64,000 nt of DNA from JBDHWI01 sp964590135. GTDB lineage: Bacteria > Chloroflexota > Anaerolineae > J036 > Brachytrichaceae. Made by a program: the position numbers and the translations under genes. This document shows positions 48,627 to 58,400 of this stretch, piece after piece. The stretch covers positions 4,738-68,737 of the forward strand of contig CAZPVX010000024.1 of the NCBI GenBank assembly GCA_964590135.1. Direction: 5' to 3'. Below the pieces are notes generated by a model. It was not told the DNA's origin and did no database searches. It saw only the letters and a list, made by a program, of their open reading frames with translations. Positions within the stretch are counted from its first letter, which is position 1. The number at the start of each line of letters is the position of its first letter.

Positions 48627-49469
48627 TCATGCGCCGAGGAACCGCTTGATCCACAAGGCGAGTTGCGCCGGTCTTTCCATCGGGATGAAGTGCGAGCCTT
48701 CCACAATGACATCTTTGCCGTGTGGCAAGAGCGACGCAAGGTCGGCGCGGGTGGGGGAAGCCATGAAGTCGAACGGGTCGCGTTGTGGCCGCGCGGATCT
48801 AATCACCCACGCCGGCGTCGTGATCTGTGGCAACACCCTCGACAGATCTGCATCGTGCGCAGCGCCGGCGGCATAGATCTCTGCTTCGGTCGCCGGCGCG
48901 CATGCCAGTCGATAGTTATCGCCATCTGGCAACAACCCGAAGCGGCAGTAATCGTCAAAGACTCGCGCATCCCATGCAGAAAAAGGCAGTCGCGCGCCGA
49001 GCTTGTCTTTCATCTCATCGATGGATGCGAATTCGCTGCGCCGGCGGGCTGCGCCATTTGCCGCATCGCCGCGATGGCGGTATGCCGCCGGCGACAAAAT
49101 CACGGGATCGATCAACATCAGCCTGTCAAATAGATCGCGGCGCAGCGCAGCAGCTTGGGCGACGGCATGTCCGCCGAGCGAGTGGCCGATGCCGATCAAC
49201 TGTCCGGCCTGTACATCCTGCGCGGCTGCAATCACGTCCTCTGCGAACTCGCGCCAGCGCAGCGGCAGCGCCGGCGCATCGCTGCGGCCATGCCCGCGCA
49301 GGTCAATGGCAATACAGCGGTTTGGCAATCGCTCGATCACCGCATCCCAGCAGCGGGCGTGGAAGCTCGCGCCGTGTGCAAAGAGCAGCGCCGGCAATTC
49401 GCCACGCCAGTCAAACACGCATATCTCTCCGCCGGCCTGCGGCAGATATTTTTCAATTGGCTTGCGCAT
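48627..49469 (-). CDS. Alpha/beta hydrolase
   Basis: A 280-residue alpha/beta hydrolase. LFAHGASFHARCW is the oxyanion region, CIAIDLRGHGRSD precedes the nucleophile elbow GIGHSLGGHA, and GSHFIPMERP carries the His. It is divergent from the menaquinone cluster; the TetR-type regulator gene begins about 100 bases away. MenH is encoded elsewhere in that cluster, so this is not obviously a menaquinone enzyme. Substrate unknown. Confidence 0.83.
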   Translation of the reverse strand: MRKPIEKYLPQAGGEICVFDWRGELPALLFAHGASFHARCWDAVIERLPNRCIAIDLRGHGRSDAPALPLRWREFAEDVIAAAQDVQAGQLIGIGHSLGGHAVAQAAALRRDLFDRLMLIDPVILSPAAYRHRGDAANGAARRRSEFASIDEMKDKLGARLPFSAWDARVFDDYCRFGLLPDGDNYRLACAPATEAEIYAAGAAHDADLSRVLPQITTPAWVIRSARPQRDPFDFMASPTRADLASLLPHGKDVIVEGSHFIPMERPAQLALWIKRFLGA

Positions 49470-49513
49470 ACTGCGAGTTTCCCGATGATACCCGCCGGTG
49501 CAGTCGCTTTCGG

Positions 49514-49519
49514 TATACT
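49514..49519 (+). promoter_or_regulatory. -10 box of the TetR/men operon promoter
   Basis: TATACT sits 8 bases upstream of the operator palindrome. A clear -35 was not found. The predicted transcription start falls at the left edge of the operator. Confidence 0.45.
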
Positions 49520-49527
49520 TCTCGCAA

Positions 49528-49545
49528 ACCGACTGGTCAGTCGGT
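49528..49545 (+). promoter_or_regulatory. Probable TetR-type operator
   Basis: ACCGACTG-GT-CAGTCGGT is a perfect 8-bp inverted repeat with a two-base centre. It lies just downstream of the -10 box and upstream of the regulator gene, an arrangement typical of an autorepressor site. Confidence 0.65.
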
Positions 49546-49566
49546 CAGTATGAACTGTGTTGAGAC

Positions 49567-50226
49567 ATGACCAAAGACACTATTGATGTGGCCGTGTGGG
49601 AGGGTGATGCTGGCAGCACGCGCCATCGCATCCTCGATGCCGCGCTGGATGTATTCTCGCGCGAGGGCTATCACGCCACGCGCATGGATGATATCGTGCA
49701 GCGCTCCGGCGCTTCCAAAGGCGCGATCTACTTTCACTTCCCGAACAAGGAGAAACTCTTTCTTGGCCTGGTCGATCAATTTGCTGATCTGCTTGAGCGG
49801 CGGGTGAAGGCGGCCATCAAGCAGGAAGATGCCGGCATGGTGCGCGTGCGCGTCGCAGTCACCACCTGCCTGGAAACGTTCTCGAAATACCGCCGTCCGG
49901 CGAAGATCCTGCTGGTGCAGGCCGCCGGCATCGGCAAAGCCTTCGAAGACAAGCGCAATGCCACAAACGAGCGCTTCGCAAAGTTGATCGCCTTGTATCT
50001 CGATGAGGCTGTCGCGCTGGGTGAGATTCCGCCGTGCGACGTGGATGTGATTTCATCGGCGTGGATGGGTGCGATCTACGCGCTGGTGATTCGCTGGGTG
50101 ACGACGAATGAGCCGGCGCCAGAGCGCATCGTAAACGCGCTGGTGCCGGCTCTATTGATGAGCGTGGGCTACACCGCGCAGGGTAAACCGCATGACAGAA
50201 CACATCGACGCGCCGCGCGCGAGTGA
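49567..50226 (+). CDS. TetR/AcrR family transcriptional regulator
   Basis: A 219-residue regulator. The N-terminal helix-turn-helix is RHRILDAALDVFSREGYHATRMDDIVQRSGASKGAIYFHFPNKEKLF (about residues 19-64), followed by a ligand-binding helical domain. It heads the menaquinone operon and has a palindrome in its own promoter, so autorepression and control of menF are likely. A six-codon open frame (starting at 49550) ends in a TGA overlapping this ATG. Effector unknown. Confidence 0.9.
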   Translation: MTKDTIDVAVWEGDAGSTRHRILDAALDVFSREGYHATRMDDIVQRSGASKGAIYFHFPNKEKLFLGLVDQFADLLERRVKAAIKQEDAGMVRVRVAVTTCLETFSKYRRPAKILLVQAAGIGKAFEDKRNATNERFAKLIALYLDEAVALGEIPPCDVDVISSAWMGAIYALVIRWVTTNEPAPERIVNALVPALLMSVGYTAQGKPHDRTHRRAARE

Positions 50227-51580
50227 CTGGGATGCGATGCCGGGCGCGGTGCCGGCGCGGTTGGTCAGCGCAGCCATCGCGGTTGATCCAGTAGATCCGC
50301 TCGTGTTTCTGCGCGGCGCGCGCGGCATGGAGCGCGTGAGCTATGTCGCGCCGCGCGCGGCATGCGCGGTGCATGGCATCGGCGCAGCTGCGCAGCTTTT
50401 TGCCTATGGTGCGCGCCGCTTCGAGGAGATTGCAGGGCAGGCGCGCGCGCTGTTCGATGGCGCAATCTTGCCCGACCACACGCCGGCCGAGGCGCTGCCG
50501 GCGCTGGTGGGTGGCTTCGCCTTCACGGATCATTTTGTTCCAGACCATGTCTGGGCAGCTTTTCATCCCGCGCATTTCATCCTGCCGCATGTGCAATTGG
50601 CGCAGGTGAACGGGCAATGTTGGCTGACGGCGAATGTGCTGGCGCAACGCGATGAAAACCCGTGTGAAACGCAACATGCGCTACGGGAGGCGCTGCGGGA
50701 GCGAGCAGATTGGCTGGCTGCCCAGCCGGCCATCCAACCGCCTGCGCCTGCGCACACGACGATGAGCTATCCCATGCCGCGCGAGGCGTGGCGCAAGATG
50801 GTCGCTCATGCTCTCGATCACATCCGGCGCGGCAACCTGGAGAAAGTGGTGCTGGCGCGCATGTGCGAATTGCGCTGCGTTGCGCCGATCGAAGTTGAGC
50901 CGGCGCTGCAGCGCTTGAATGCGCGCTTCGAGGGCTGCTATCGCTTTCTTTTCGAGCCGCGCGCCGGCCATGCGTTCTTCGGCGCGACGCCGGAGTTGCT
51001 GGTTCGCGTGGCAGGCGATCAGCTTGAGACGATGGGGCTGGCCGGCTCCATCCGCGCCGGCACAGACGCGGATGAAACCGCGGCGCTCGCCAGCCAGCTG
51101 TTGCGCAGCGCAAAGGACTTGCGTGAGCATGCGTTGGTGGTGCGCATGATCTGTGACCGACTCGCGCCACGCGCGCTGGACTTGCAGGCTCCGAATCAGC
51201 CAGACGTGATGACGCTCAACAATATCCAGCATTTGCACACGCCGATCACGGCGACGTTGCGTGAGGCCGAAGGGGTGCTGCCGTGGGTGGAGCGATTGCA
51301 TCCAACGCCGGCGCTGGGCGGACAACCCCGCGATGAGGCCATGCGCTTCATCGAGATCAACGAGCCGGTGCTGCGCGGCTGGTATGGCTCGCCGGTCGGC
51401 TTGATTCGCCCGACTCTCGGCGGTGAGTTCTGTGTGGCGATTCGCTCGGCAGTGGCGCACGACCATCGCGCCTGGCTCTATGCCGGCTGCGGCATCGTCG
51501 CCGATTCCGCGCCCGATGACGAATGGGATGAAACCGCGGTGAAGTTCAAGGCAATGTTGCTGGCGCTGGGAGAGGGGTGA
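50192..51580 (+). CDS. menF: Isochorismate synthase
   Basis: A 462-residue chorismate-utilising enzyme. The conserved C-terminal block has FFGATPELLVRVAGDQLETMGLAGSI, LRSAKDLREHALVV, LHPTPALGGQP and AIRSAVAHDHRAWLYAGCGIV, all typical of MenF/EntC/DhbC. It converts chorismate to isochorismate, the first step to menaquinone. Its ATG lies 35 bases inside the end of the TetR gene, so translation is coupled. menD follows after 83 bases. Confidence 0.88.
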   Translation: MTEHIDAPRASDWDAMPGAVPARLVSAAIAVDPVDPLVFLRGARGMERVSYVAPRAACAVHGIGAAAQLFAYGARRFEEIAGQARALFDGAILPDHTPAEALPALVGGFAFTDHFVPDHVWAAFHPAHFILPHVQLAQVNGQCWLTANVLAQRDENPCETQHALREALRERADWLAAQPAIQPPAPAHTTMSYPMPREAWRKMVAHALDHIRRGNLEKVVLARMCELRCVAPIEVEPALQRLNARFEGCYRFLFEPRAGHAFFGATPELLVRVAGDQLETMGLAGSIRAGTDADETAALASQLLRSAKDLREHALVVRMICDRLAPRALDLQAPNQPDVMTLNNIQHLHTPITATLREAEGVLPWVERLHPTPALGGQPRDEAMRFIEINEPVLRGWYGSPVGLIRPTLGGEFCVAIRSAVAHDHRAWLYAGCGIVADSAPDDEWDETAVKFKAMLLALGEG

Positions 51581-51663
51581 TTGGTTTCTGGCAGCTGAAA
51601 TTCTCTCTTGTGCAAACAATGGCGCGCAGCACGCTGCCATCGCCATTGGCTGACGGCTACTGA

Positions 51664-53415
51664 ATGATGAATCCAAATCTGCTCCTGTCGGACTTGTTTG
51701 TGGATGCGCTGGCGAAGGGCCGGTTGCGGCACGTGTGCATCGCGCCGGGTTCGCGCAGCACGCCGCTGGCGCTGGCATTTGCAGCGCATCCCGAAGTGCA
51801 GGTGCATATGCATCTGGATGAGCGCAGCGCCGGCTTCTTTGCGCTCGGCCTCGCGCTTGTGATCGATGAGCCGGTCGCGATGCTTTGCACCAGCGGCAGC
51901 GCTGCGGCGAATTTTCTGCCAGTCATCGTTGAGGCGCGCGAATCTCGTGTGCCGCTGATTGTCCTGACGGCCGACCGGCCGCCGGAGTTGCGCGGCAGTG
52001 GCGCAAATCAGACGATGGATCAGCTCAAGCTGTATGGCGATCATGTGCTGATGTTTGCCGAGATGCCCTTGCCGGAGGCCGAGCCGCCGGCGCTGGTGCA
52101 GCGCTATGTGCGCAGCATGGCCGCGCGCGCCATGGCGATGGCGAATGGCGCGCCGAAGGGGCCGGTGCACCTCAATTTCCCCTTTCGCAAGCCCTTGGAG
52201 CCGGCTGCCGGCGAGGTTCATGCGCGGCATTTGCCATTGGACGCGCCTTTCACGCGCATGGATCGCGGCATGTTGCAGCCGACCAAGCGACAGATTGACG
52301 ATCTTGCTGCGGTGATTCATCAGCACGCGCGCGGGGTGATCGTGTGTGGACCGCGCAGCGGCGATGCTGCCTTAGCGGAGAGTGTGGCGGCCCTCTCTCA
52401 AGCATGCGGCTATCCGATCTTTGCCGATGCCTTGTCGAATGTGCGACAACACGCCGGCGTCCTTGCGCACTACGACCTGTTGCTTGATTCCAAGCTTGCA
52501 AGCCGCTTGCCGGACGGTTTTACGCCGGAGGTCGTGATTCGCTTTGGCGCGGTGCCGACATCGCAGGCGTTGAACGATGCCCTGGCAACATGCGGCGCAC
52601 GACATCGTGTGCGAGTGACTGCGGATGGCGCCTGGGCGGATGACGACTTTCGCACCACATGGCAAATGCACGCCGAGCCGGCGGCAGTCTGCCAGCGCGT
52701 AACCGCCGTGCTGGGTGCAGAGCGTGCAATTGGCTGGTTGCACGAATGGCGGCAAGCCGAGCAGCGCGCGCAACAATCACTGCAACGCGAGTTGGATGCC
52801 AGTGCATGGTTCGACATGCAGGCGGTGAGCGATGTGCTGGCTGCATTGCCGCCCCATGCGCGCCTGTTTGCAGGCAACAGCCTGTCGGTGCGGCATGTCG
52901 ACATCTTGGCGCAAGCCGGCAAGCCGGTGGAGATATTCGGCAGCCGCGGCGTGAGCGGCATTGACGGCAATGTGTCGACCGTGCTGGGCATCGCTGCCGC
53001 AGACGTCAGCCGGCCCACCGTCGGCCTGATCGGCGACATTACGCTTCTTCACGACATGAACGGCCTGCTTTCGATGAAGCGGTTGCAAAATGCCACCATC
53101 ATCGTGGTGAACAATGACGGTAGCGGCATCTTCCATCGCCTGCCCATCGCCGGCATCGATCCGCCCTTTACCGAGTTGTTTCTCACGCCGCATGGTCTGC
53201 GCTTTGAAGCGGCGGCGAAACTACACGGATTGCGCTACCTGCGCGCGGAGAATCGCGAGCAACTGCAGGCGATCTTGCGCAAGCAATGGCGCGCAGAGAA
53301 TGATGCGCCGGCGCAACTCATCGAGATCAGCACCGACTCACGCGCCGATGCCTCAGAGCGCCGGCGCATGCTTGAGCGCATTCGCGCAGCCAGCGCGGAT
53401 GACAAACAATTTTGA
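51664..53415 (+). CDS. menD: 2-succinyl-5-enolpyruvyl-6-hydroxy-3-cyclohexene-1-carboxylate synthase
   Basis: A 583-residue thiamine-diphosphate enzyme. HVCIAPGSRSTPLALAFA, MHLDERSAGFFALGLA, CTSGSAAANFLPVIVEA and LTADRPPELRGSGANQTMDQ are MenD-specific, and SRGVSGIDGNVSTVLGIA with GDITLLHDMNGLL and NNDGSGIFHRLP form the ThDP/Mg site. It condenses 2-oxoglutarate with isochorismate. The first codon at 51664 is preceded by no strong Shine-Dalgarno. Confidence 0.94.
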   Translation: MMNPNLLLSDLFVDALAKGRLRHVCIAPGSRSTPLALAFAAHPEVQVHMHLDERSAGFFALGLALVIDEPVAMLCTSGSAAANFLPVIVEARESRVPLIVLTADRPPELRGSGANQTMDQLKLYGDHVLMFAEMPLPEAEPPALVQRYVRSMAARAMAMANGAPKGPVHLNFPFRKPLEPAAGEVHARHLPLDAPFTRMDRGMLQPTKRQIDDLAAVIHQHARGVIVCGPRSGDAALAESVAALSQACGYPIFADALSNVRQHAGVLAHYDLLLDSKLASRLPDGFTPEVVIRFGAVPTSQALNDALATCGARHRVRVTADGAWADDDFRTTWQMHAEPAAVCQRVTAVLGAERAIGWLHEWRQAEQRAQQSLQRELDASAWFDMQAVSDVLAALPPHARLFAGNSLSVRHVDILAQAGKPVEIFGSRGVSGIDGNVSTVLGIAAADVSRPTVGLIGDITLLHDMNGLLSMKRLQNATIIVVNNDGSGIFHRLPIAGIDPPFTELFLTPHGLRFEAAAKLHGLRYLRAENREQLQAILRKQWRAENDAPAQLIEISTDSRADASERRRMLERIRAASADDKQF

Positions 53416-53470
53416 ACGCAGAGCGACGGCAAATTTCAAAGCTGTTTCTCTGTGCATATAAGGACACAAC

Positions 53471-54310
53471 ATGAGCAAGACGAAGTGGAAGACGGTCAGG
53501 GAATATGCTGACATCACCTATCAAAAGGCCGATGGCATGGCGCGCATCGCCTTCAACCGGCCTGAATTGCGCAACGCTTTTCGCCCAACCACCATCAACG
53601 AGATGATCGACGCCTTCCGGCATGTATGGGAAGATGAAGAGGTGGGCGTGGTGTTGCTCACCGGCAACGGTCCATCGCCGAAGGATGGCAAATATGCGTT
53701 CTGCTCCGGTGGCGACCAAAAGGTGCGCGGTTACGCCGGCTATGTGGGCAGCGATGGCCGCGCGCGCTTGAACGTCCTGGAATTGCAACGCATCATCCGC
53801 ACCATGCCAAAGCCGGTGATCGCGCTGGTCGCCGGCTACGCGGTTGGCGGCGGCCATGTGCTGCATGTGATCTGCGACATGACGATCGCCGCGGACAATG
53901 CCATCTTTGGGCAGACCGGCCCGAAGGTCGGCAGCTTCGACGCCGGCTATGGCTCAGCCACGCTGGCGCGGGTCATCGGCCAGAAGAAAGCGCGCGAGAT
54001 CTGGTATCTGTGCCGGCAATACAACGCGCAGGAAGCGCTGGACATGGGTCTGGTGAACAAGGTCGTGCCGGTGGAGCAGCTTGAGGCAGAGGGTGTGCAG
54101 TGGGCGCAGGAGATCCTGGAGAAAAGTCCGATAGCTATTCGTTTTCTCAAGGCCGCAATGAACGCCGACCAGGATGGGCAGACCGGCTTGCAGGTGCTGG
54201 CCGGCGATGCGACGATGCTCTACTACATGACTGAAGAGGGCAATGAGGGCCGCGACGCCTATGTCAACAAGCGCAAGCCTAACTATCGCAAATATCCGTG
54301 GAGGCCATGA
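53471..54310 (+). CDS. menB: 1,4-dihydroxy-2-naphthoyl-CoA synthase
   Basis: A 279-residue crotonase-superfamily enzyme. RIAFNRPELRNAFRPTTINEM, SGGDQKVRGYAG-type (CSGGDQKVRGYAG), VAGYAVGGGHVLHVICDMTIA, FGQTGPKVGSFDAGYGS and REIWYLCRQYNAQEALDMGLVN are MenB signatures. It closes the second ring of menaquinone. AAGGACA lies before the ATG. It follows menD by 55 bases. Confidence 0.95.
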   Translation: MSKTKWKTVREYADITYQKADGMARIAFNRPELRNAFRPTTINEMIDAFRHVWEDEEVGVVLLTGNGPSPKDGKYAFCSGGDQKVRGYAGYVGSDGRARLNVLELQRIIRTMPKPVIALVAGYAVGGGHVLHVICDMTIAADNAIFGQTGPKVGSFDAGYGSATLARVIGQKKAREIWYLCRQYNAQEALDMGLVNKVVPVEQLEAEGVQWAQEILEKSPIAIRFLKAAMNADQDGQTGLQVLAGDATMLYYMTEEGNEGRDAYVNKRKPNYRKYPWRP

Positions 54311-54358
54311 ATCATCAGGCACAATTTGTGATGTCTCGCAGGCGAAACGCTTTGCGCA

Positions 54359-55843
54359 ATGCACATCACGTCTCTGATGAGCGCTGTGTTTAACGAGATG
54401 ATGGATGATTGGCTGTCGGCGCAGGCGCAAGCGAACCCGCACGGTGTGGCGCTCACGTTTGCTGGCAGCGCATGGACGTGGCGCGCATTGCATGAGGATG
54501 TGGATGCACTGTGCCGCCGGCTCGCAACGTTGCGTTTGCCGGCCGGCGGCATCATCGCCATGCATCTGCCGAACAACGCTCAGGCGGTGCAATGCGTTCA
54601 CGCCGCTGCGCGGATGGGCTTCACGCTGTCGCCACTGAACACGCGTCTGACGCGCGCCGAACTGCGCGCGCAGCTTGCGCTGTTGCAGGCAGATGCGCTG
54701 ATCTGCAACGATGCCGCGCTGTGTGATGCCATGCGCGATGTGACGCCGCAGGCAGTGACAATGGATGCATTGCTTGCGCAGCCGGCGCAGGCATTCGAGC
54801 TACAACCCCTTCAACTGAACCGTATGCAGGCCATCGTCTTCACCTCGGGCAGCGCTGGCGCGCCGAAGGGCGTATCACTCACCTTTGGCAATCACTTCTA
54901 CAGCGCGCTTGGCTCGGCGGCGCGGCTTGGCGCGTTGCCAACCGACTGCTGGTTGAGCTGTCTGCCGCTGTATCACGTTGGCGGCCTTTCGGTCGTGTTT
55001 CGCGCGGCGCTGTATGGCTTCACAGTCGCGCTGCACGAGCGCTTCGACGTCGCTGCGTTCAAGCGGGCGTTGGCGGATCAACCCATCACACTCGTGTCGC
55101 TCGTGCCGACGATGTTGAGACGCCTGATGGATGCGGATGTGACGTGGCCGGCATCGCTGCGCGCGATGCTGCTGGGCGGGGCGGCTGCGCCGGCTGCGCT
55201 GCTGGCTGAGGCGCTGGCGCGCGGCATCCCCATCGTCACGACGTATGGGTTGACCGAAACCGCATCGCAGACAGCAACACAGACGCCCGAGGCAACGCGG
55301 CGCAAGCCGGCGAGCGTGGGCAGGCCATTGCTGTTCACACAAGTGCGCATCGTCGACGCATCGGGCAGCACATTGCCGGCAAACACGATCGGTGAAATCG
55401 TTGTGTGCGGGCCGGCGGTGATGCAGGGATACTTTCGCAATGCGCCGGCAACTGTGCGCGCCCTGCGCGATGGCGCGTTGTTCACTGGCGATCTCGGCTA
55501 TCTCGATGATGACGGCGATCTGTTCCTCGTGCAGCGCCGCAGCGATTTGATCGTGACCGGTGGTGAGAACGTGTATCCATCGGAGGTGGAAGAGGCGTTG
55601 CGCGCAATCGATGGCGTGGAAGATGCTTTGGTGATCGGTCTGCCAGATGAGGAGTGGGGGCAGCGCGTGGCGGCATTGATAATGCCGAGAGATGGCGAGC
55701 TGCTTGAAGCTGATTTGCGCAACGCGCTGGGTGGTCGCATCGCCGGCTACAAGATTCCACGCGTGATGCGCATCGTGTCGCAGTTGCCCTTGCTGCCGAA
55801 CGGCAAGATCGATCGCGCCGGCGCTGCGCGGCTCTTCGATTGA
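54359..55843 (+). CDS. menE: 2-succinylbenzoate-CoA ligase
   Basis: A 494-residue acyl-CoA synthetase of the AMP-binding family. TSGSAGAPKGVSLT is the P-loop, TYGLTETAS the A5 motif, GDLGYLDDDGDLFLVQRRSDLIVTGGENVYPSEVEEAL the hinge and A8 region, and LPNGKIDR holds the catalytic Lys. The position between menB and menH supports o-succinylbenzoate as substrate. A second in-frame ATG at 54377 gives an N-terminus that fits the family better. Confidence 0.9.
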   Translation: MHITSLMSAVFNEMMDDWLSAQAQANPHGVALTFAGSAWTWRALHEDVDALCRRLATLRLPAGGIIAMHLPNNAQAVQCVHAAARMGFTLSPLNTRLTRAELRAQLALLQADALICNDAALCDAMRDVTPQAVTMDALLAQPAQAFELQPLQLNRMQAIVFTSGSAGAPKGVSLTFGNHFYSALGSAARLGALPTDCWLSCLPLYHVGGLSVVFRAALYGFTVALHERFDVAAFKRALADQPITLVSLVPTMLRRLMDADVTWPASLRAMLLGGAAAPAALLAEALARGIPIVTTYGLTETASQTATQTPEATRRKPASVGRPLLFTQVRIVDASGSTLPANTIGEIVVCGPAVMQGYFRNAPATVRALRDGALFTGDLGYLDDDGDLFLVQRRSDLIVTGGENVYPSEVEEALRAIDGVEDALVIGLPDEEWGQRVAALIMPRDGELLEADLRNALGGRIAGYKIPRVMRIVSQLPLLPNGKIDRAGAARLFD

Positions 55844-55862
55844 CGCCGGCTTGCATGTCGCC

Positions 55863-56666
55863 ATGCCCTTTTTTAAGGTTGACCAAACGCGCTATCACTA
55901 CGTCGAAGCCGGCGTCGGCGAACCGCTGCTGTTGCTGCACGGCTTTACCGGCTGCGCTGCGAACTGGCAGGATGCGATGGGAGAGTTGCAATCTCGATAT
56001 CGCGTGTTTGCCATCGATCTCCCGGGTCATGGCCAGACTGCAGCGCCAAATGAGCCGGCGCACTTTGCGATGCCCTTCGTCGCAAGGCAGATCAGCGTAT
56101 TCATCGGCGACGTCATCGGCGGGTCTGCAAATCTGCTTGGCTATTCGATGGGCGGCCGGCTCGCATTGTGCATCGCGTTGGATCATCCCGTCTGCGTGCA
56201 AAAGCTGCTGCTCGAAAGTGCGTCTCCAGGGTTGGCAAGCCTGGCTGAGCGACAGGCGCGCATCGCGAGTGATGAAGCGCTGGCGATGCGCATCGTGCGC
56301 GATGGCATCGAGCCGTTTATGGATGCATGGGAGCGTCTGCCGCTGTTTGCATCTCAAGCACAGGTGCCGCAGCGGGCGCGGGCGCGACTGCGCGCGTTGC
56401 GCCTGCAAAACGATCCCGCCGGCCTCGCGCTCAGCCTGCGCGGCATGGGCACGGGCGCGCAACCGTCACTGTGGGATCGGTTGCCGGCGTGGACGAAGCC
56501 AACCCTGCTCATCACCGGCGCGCTCGACGCGAAGTTCGTCGAGATCAATCGCGCGATGGCGCAGCGTATGCCGCATGCGCTGCATCACATCGTCGAGCGT
56601 GCCGGCCACGCCGTTCACTTTGAGCAGCCCGATCTGTTTATAGCGCTGTTGAAAGGCTTTCTTTGA
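55863..56666 (+). CDS. menH: MenH-like alpha/beta hydrolase (SHCHC synthase)
   Basis: A 267-residue alpha/beta hydrolase. LLHGFTGCAANWQDAM, AIDLPGHGQTAAP, the nucleophile elbow GYSMGGRLAL and the late TLLITGALDAKFVEI and ERAGHAVHFEQPD match MenH, which makes SHCHC from the MenD product. The start is an ATG at 55863, 20 bases after menE; an upstream in-frame TTG is possible. It ends the men operon, convergent with an MFS gene. menC, menA and the final methyltransferase gene are not in the window. Confidence 0.86.
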   Translation: MPFFKVDQTRYHYVEAGVGEPLLLLHGFTGCAANWQDAMGELQSRYRVFAIDLPGHGQTAAPNEPAHFAMPFVARQISVFIGDVIGGSANLLGYSMGGRLALCIALDHPVCVQKLLLESASPGLASLAERQARIASDEALAMRIVRDGIEPFMDAWERLPLFASQAQVPQRARARLRALRLQNDPAGLALSLRGMGTGAQPSLWDRLPAWTKPTLLITGALDAKFVEINRAMAQRMPHALHHIVERAGHAVHFEQPDLFIALLKGFL

Positions 56667-56687
56667 TGTTGGCCATGACGCCTGCCG

Positions 56688-58337
56688 TCAATGGCCGGCA
56701 GGCATGGGTTGCCCGCGCATGGCGGCACGGCCAGCCCATTTGCCAGGCCAGCCCGGCAGGAATGCGCCGATGATGAGCGCGAGCACCGAGGCGTAGAACG
56801 TGATGCGATACACCAATTCAAAGCCGGCGACGTTCTCCTGACACGCTTTCTGGATGCCAGCGAGGAGCTTTAACCTGGCTGCGTCCTGTTGCTCTGCCGG
56901 CATGCGCTTTAACGCATCCAGCGCGGTTGCAGGGAGGTTGTTCTCCGGCGCAACACCGGGTGTCTCGCACAAGCCGTAATGTTGCATCGGCGCGTTGACG
57001 TCAGCATGCGCAGCATTTTGTTGCGCCAGAGTTTCAGGCGAGAGCGTGCTGGTCAGCACAGTTGCCAACGCGGCGACTGCCACCGCCTGCACGACGAAGC
57101 GCGTGGAATTCTGCAATGATGAGCCGCGCGGCAACTGCGCCTGCGGGATGCTGCCCAATGCGGTGGTGAAGGTCGTTTGCAGGGTCAGGCCGACGGCGAG
57201 ACCGCGAATGACCAGCAAAAACACGATCCACGAGATGGGCGTGAGCGCCTCGATCTGTGAGAGTTGCCACGTGTTGATGCACAGCAGCGTGAAGCCCGTG
57301 ACGATGAGCGCGCGCGGGCCAATCTTGTCGTAGAGCCGGCCGGCGAGTGGCGTGGTGATGCCAGACGCCGCTGCAACAGCCAACAGCACAAAACCAGTCT
57401 CCAGCGCCGACAGGCCGCGCATCGCCTGCAGATACAGCGGCATCAGGAACTCAGCGCCAAAAAACGCCACCGTCGTCACATAGCCAACCAGCGATGCGTT
57501 CATGAACGTGGGAATCTTGAACAGCCGCAGGTTCAACAGCGGCTCCTTTGCGATGAACAGTTCAACGATGGCGAAGATGATGAGGCCGGCGATGCCGATG
57601 CCGAAAGCGGTGAGTGTGGCCGGCGAGGTCAAACCATTGGTCTCGGCTGTGCTGGCGGCGAACAGCACCGCACCAAATCCGATCACTGCAAATATCAGGC
57701 CGAGCGGATCGAATCTGGGCTGCTTCGGCGCCTTGTCGTTGCGCAGAAAGCGCGAGCCGAGGATCACGCCGAGGATGCCGATCGGCACGTTGATGAAGAA
57801 GATGAAGCGCCATAGGTCAGCGTCGACCAGCCATCCGCCGAGGACCGGGCCGAGCGCCGGCGCGACGACGAGGGCAATGCCGAAGAGACCGAGCGCTGCG
57901 CCGACCTCGCTGGACGGGAAGGCGCGAAAGAGCATCGCCGGCCCCAGTGGTTGCGCCAGCCCGCCGCCGACGCCCTGAACCATGCGCGCGGCAATCAGCA
58001 AAAACAGCGTCGGTGCAAGCCCGCACAGGAGCGAGCCGATGACAAACAAGATCAGACCAAGAAGGTAGATGCGCTTGGTGCCGAAACGGTCACCGAGAAA
58101 CCCTGATATCGGCGTGGTGATGCCGAGCGCCAGCACGTAGATGCTCAGCACCCATTGCGATTCTGCGATGCTGCCGCCAAATTCCCGCTGCAACGTGCGA
58201 AAGGCAACGTTCACCACCGTGCTGTCGATGATGATCATGAAGATGCCGAACACCACCGAAATCAGCACTCTCCACTTGTAGGCGACGCGGCCTGTGTCGG
58301 GTGGCGCAGCCGGCACGGTCGATACAGAATTGCTCAT
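56688..58337 (-). CDS. MFS drug exporter (DHA2 family)
   Basis: A 549-residue, 14-helix major facilitator protein. The motif C-like and QWVLSIYVLALGITTPISGFLGDRFGTKR region, LIAARMVQGVGGGLAQPLGPAML and the GPVLGGWLVD segment are typical DHA2 (EmrB/QacA-type) signatures. It probably exports drugs or toxic metabolites by proton antiport. A HlyD-type partner is not encoded nearby. It overlaps no other gene and is convergent with menH. Confidence 0.88.
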   Translation of the reverse strand: MSNSVSTVPAAPPDTGRVAYKWRVLISVVFGIFMIIIDSTVVNVAFRTLQREFGGSIAESQWVLSIYVLALGITTPISGFLGDRFGTKRIYLLGLILFVIGSLLCGLAPTLFLLIAARMVQGVGGGLAQPLGPAMLFRAFPSSEVGAALGLFGIALVVAPALGPVLGGWLVDADLWRFIFFINVPIGILGVILGSRFLRNDKAPKQPRFDPLGLIFAVIGFGAVLFAASTAETNGLTSPATLTAFGIGIAGLIIFAIVELFIAKEPLLNLRLFKIPTFMNASLVGYVTTVAFFGAEFLMPLYLQAMRGLSALETGFVLLAVAAASGITTPLAGRLYDKIGPRALIVTGFTLLCINTWQLSQIEALTPISWIVFLLVIRGLAVGLTLQTTFTTALGSIPQAQLPRGSSLQNSTRFVVQAVAVAALATVLTSTLSPETLAQQNAAHADVNAPMQHYGLCETPGVAPENNLPATALDALKRMPAEQQDAARLKLLAGIQKACQENVAGFELVYRITFYASVLALIIGAFLPGWPGKWAGRAAMRGQPMPAGH

Positions 58338-58400
58338 GTGTGTTGAATGTGTGTCGATTTGTTCGGAGAGGCGCAGACAGGCTCTCTCATATGCGAAGGG

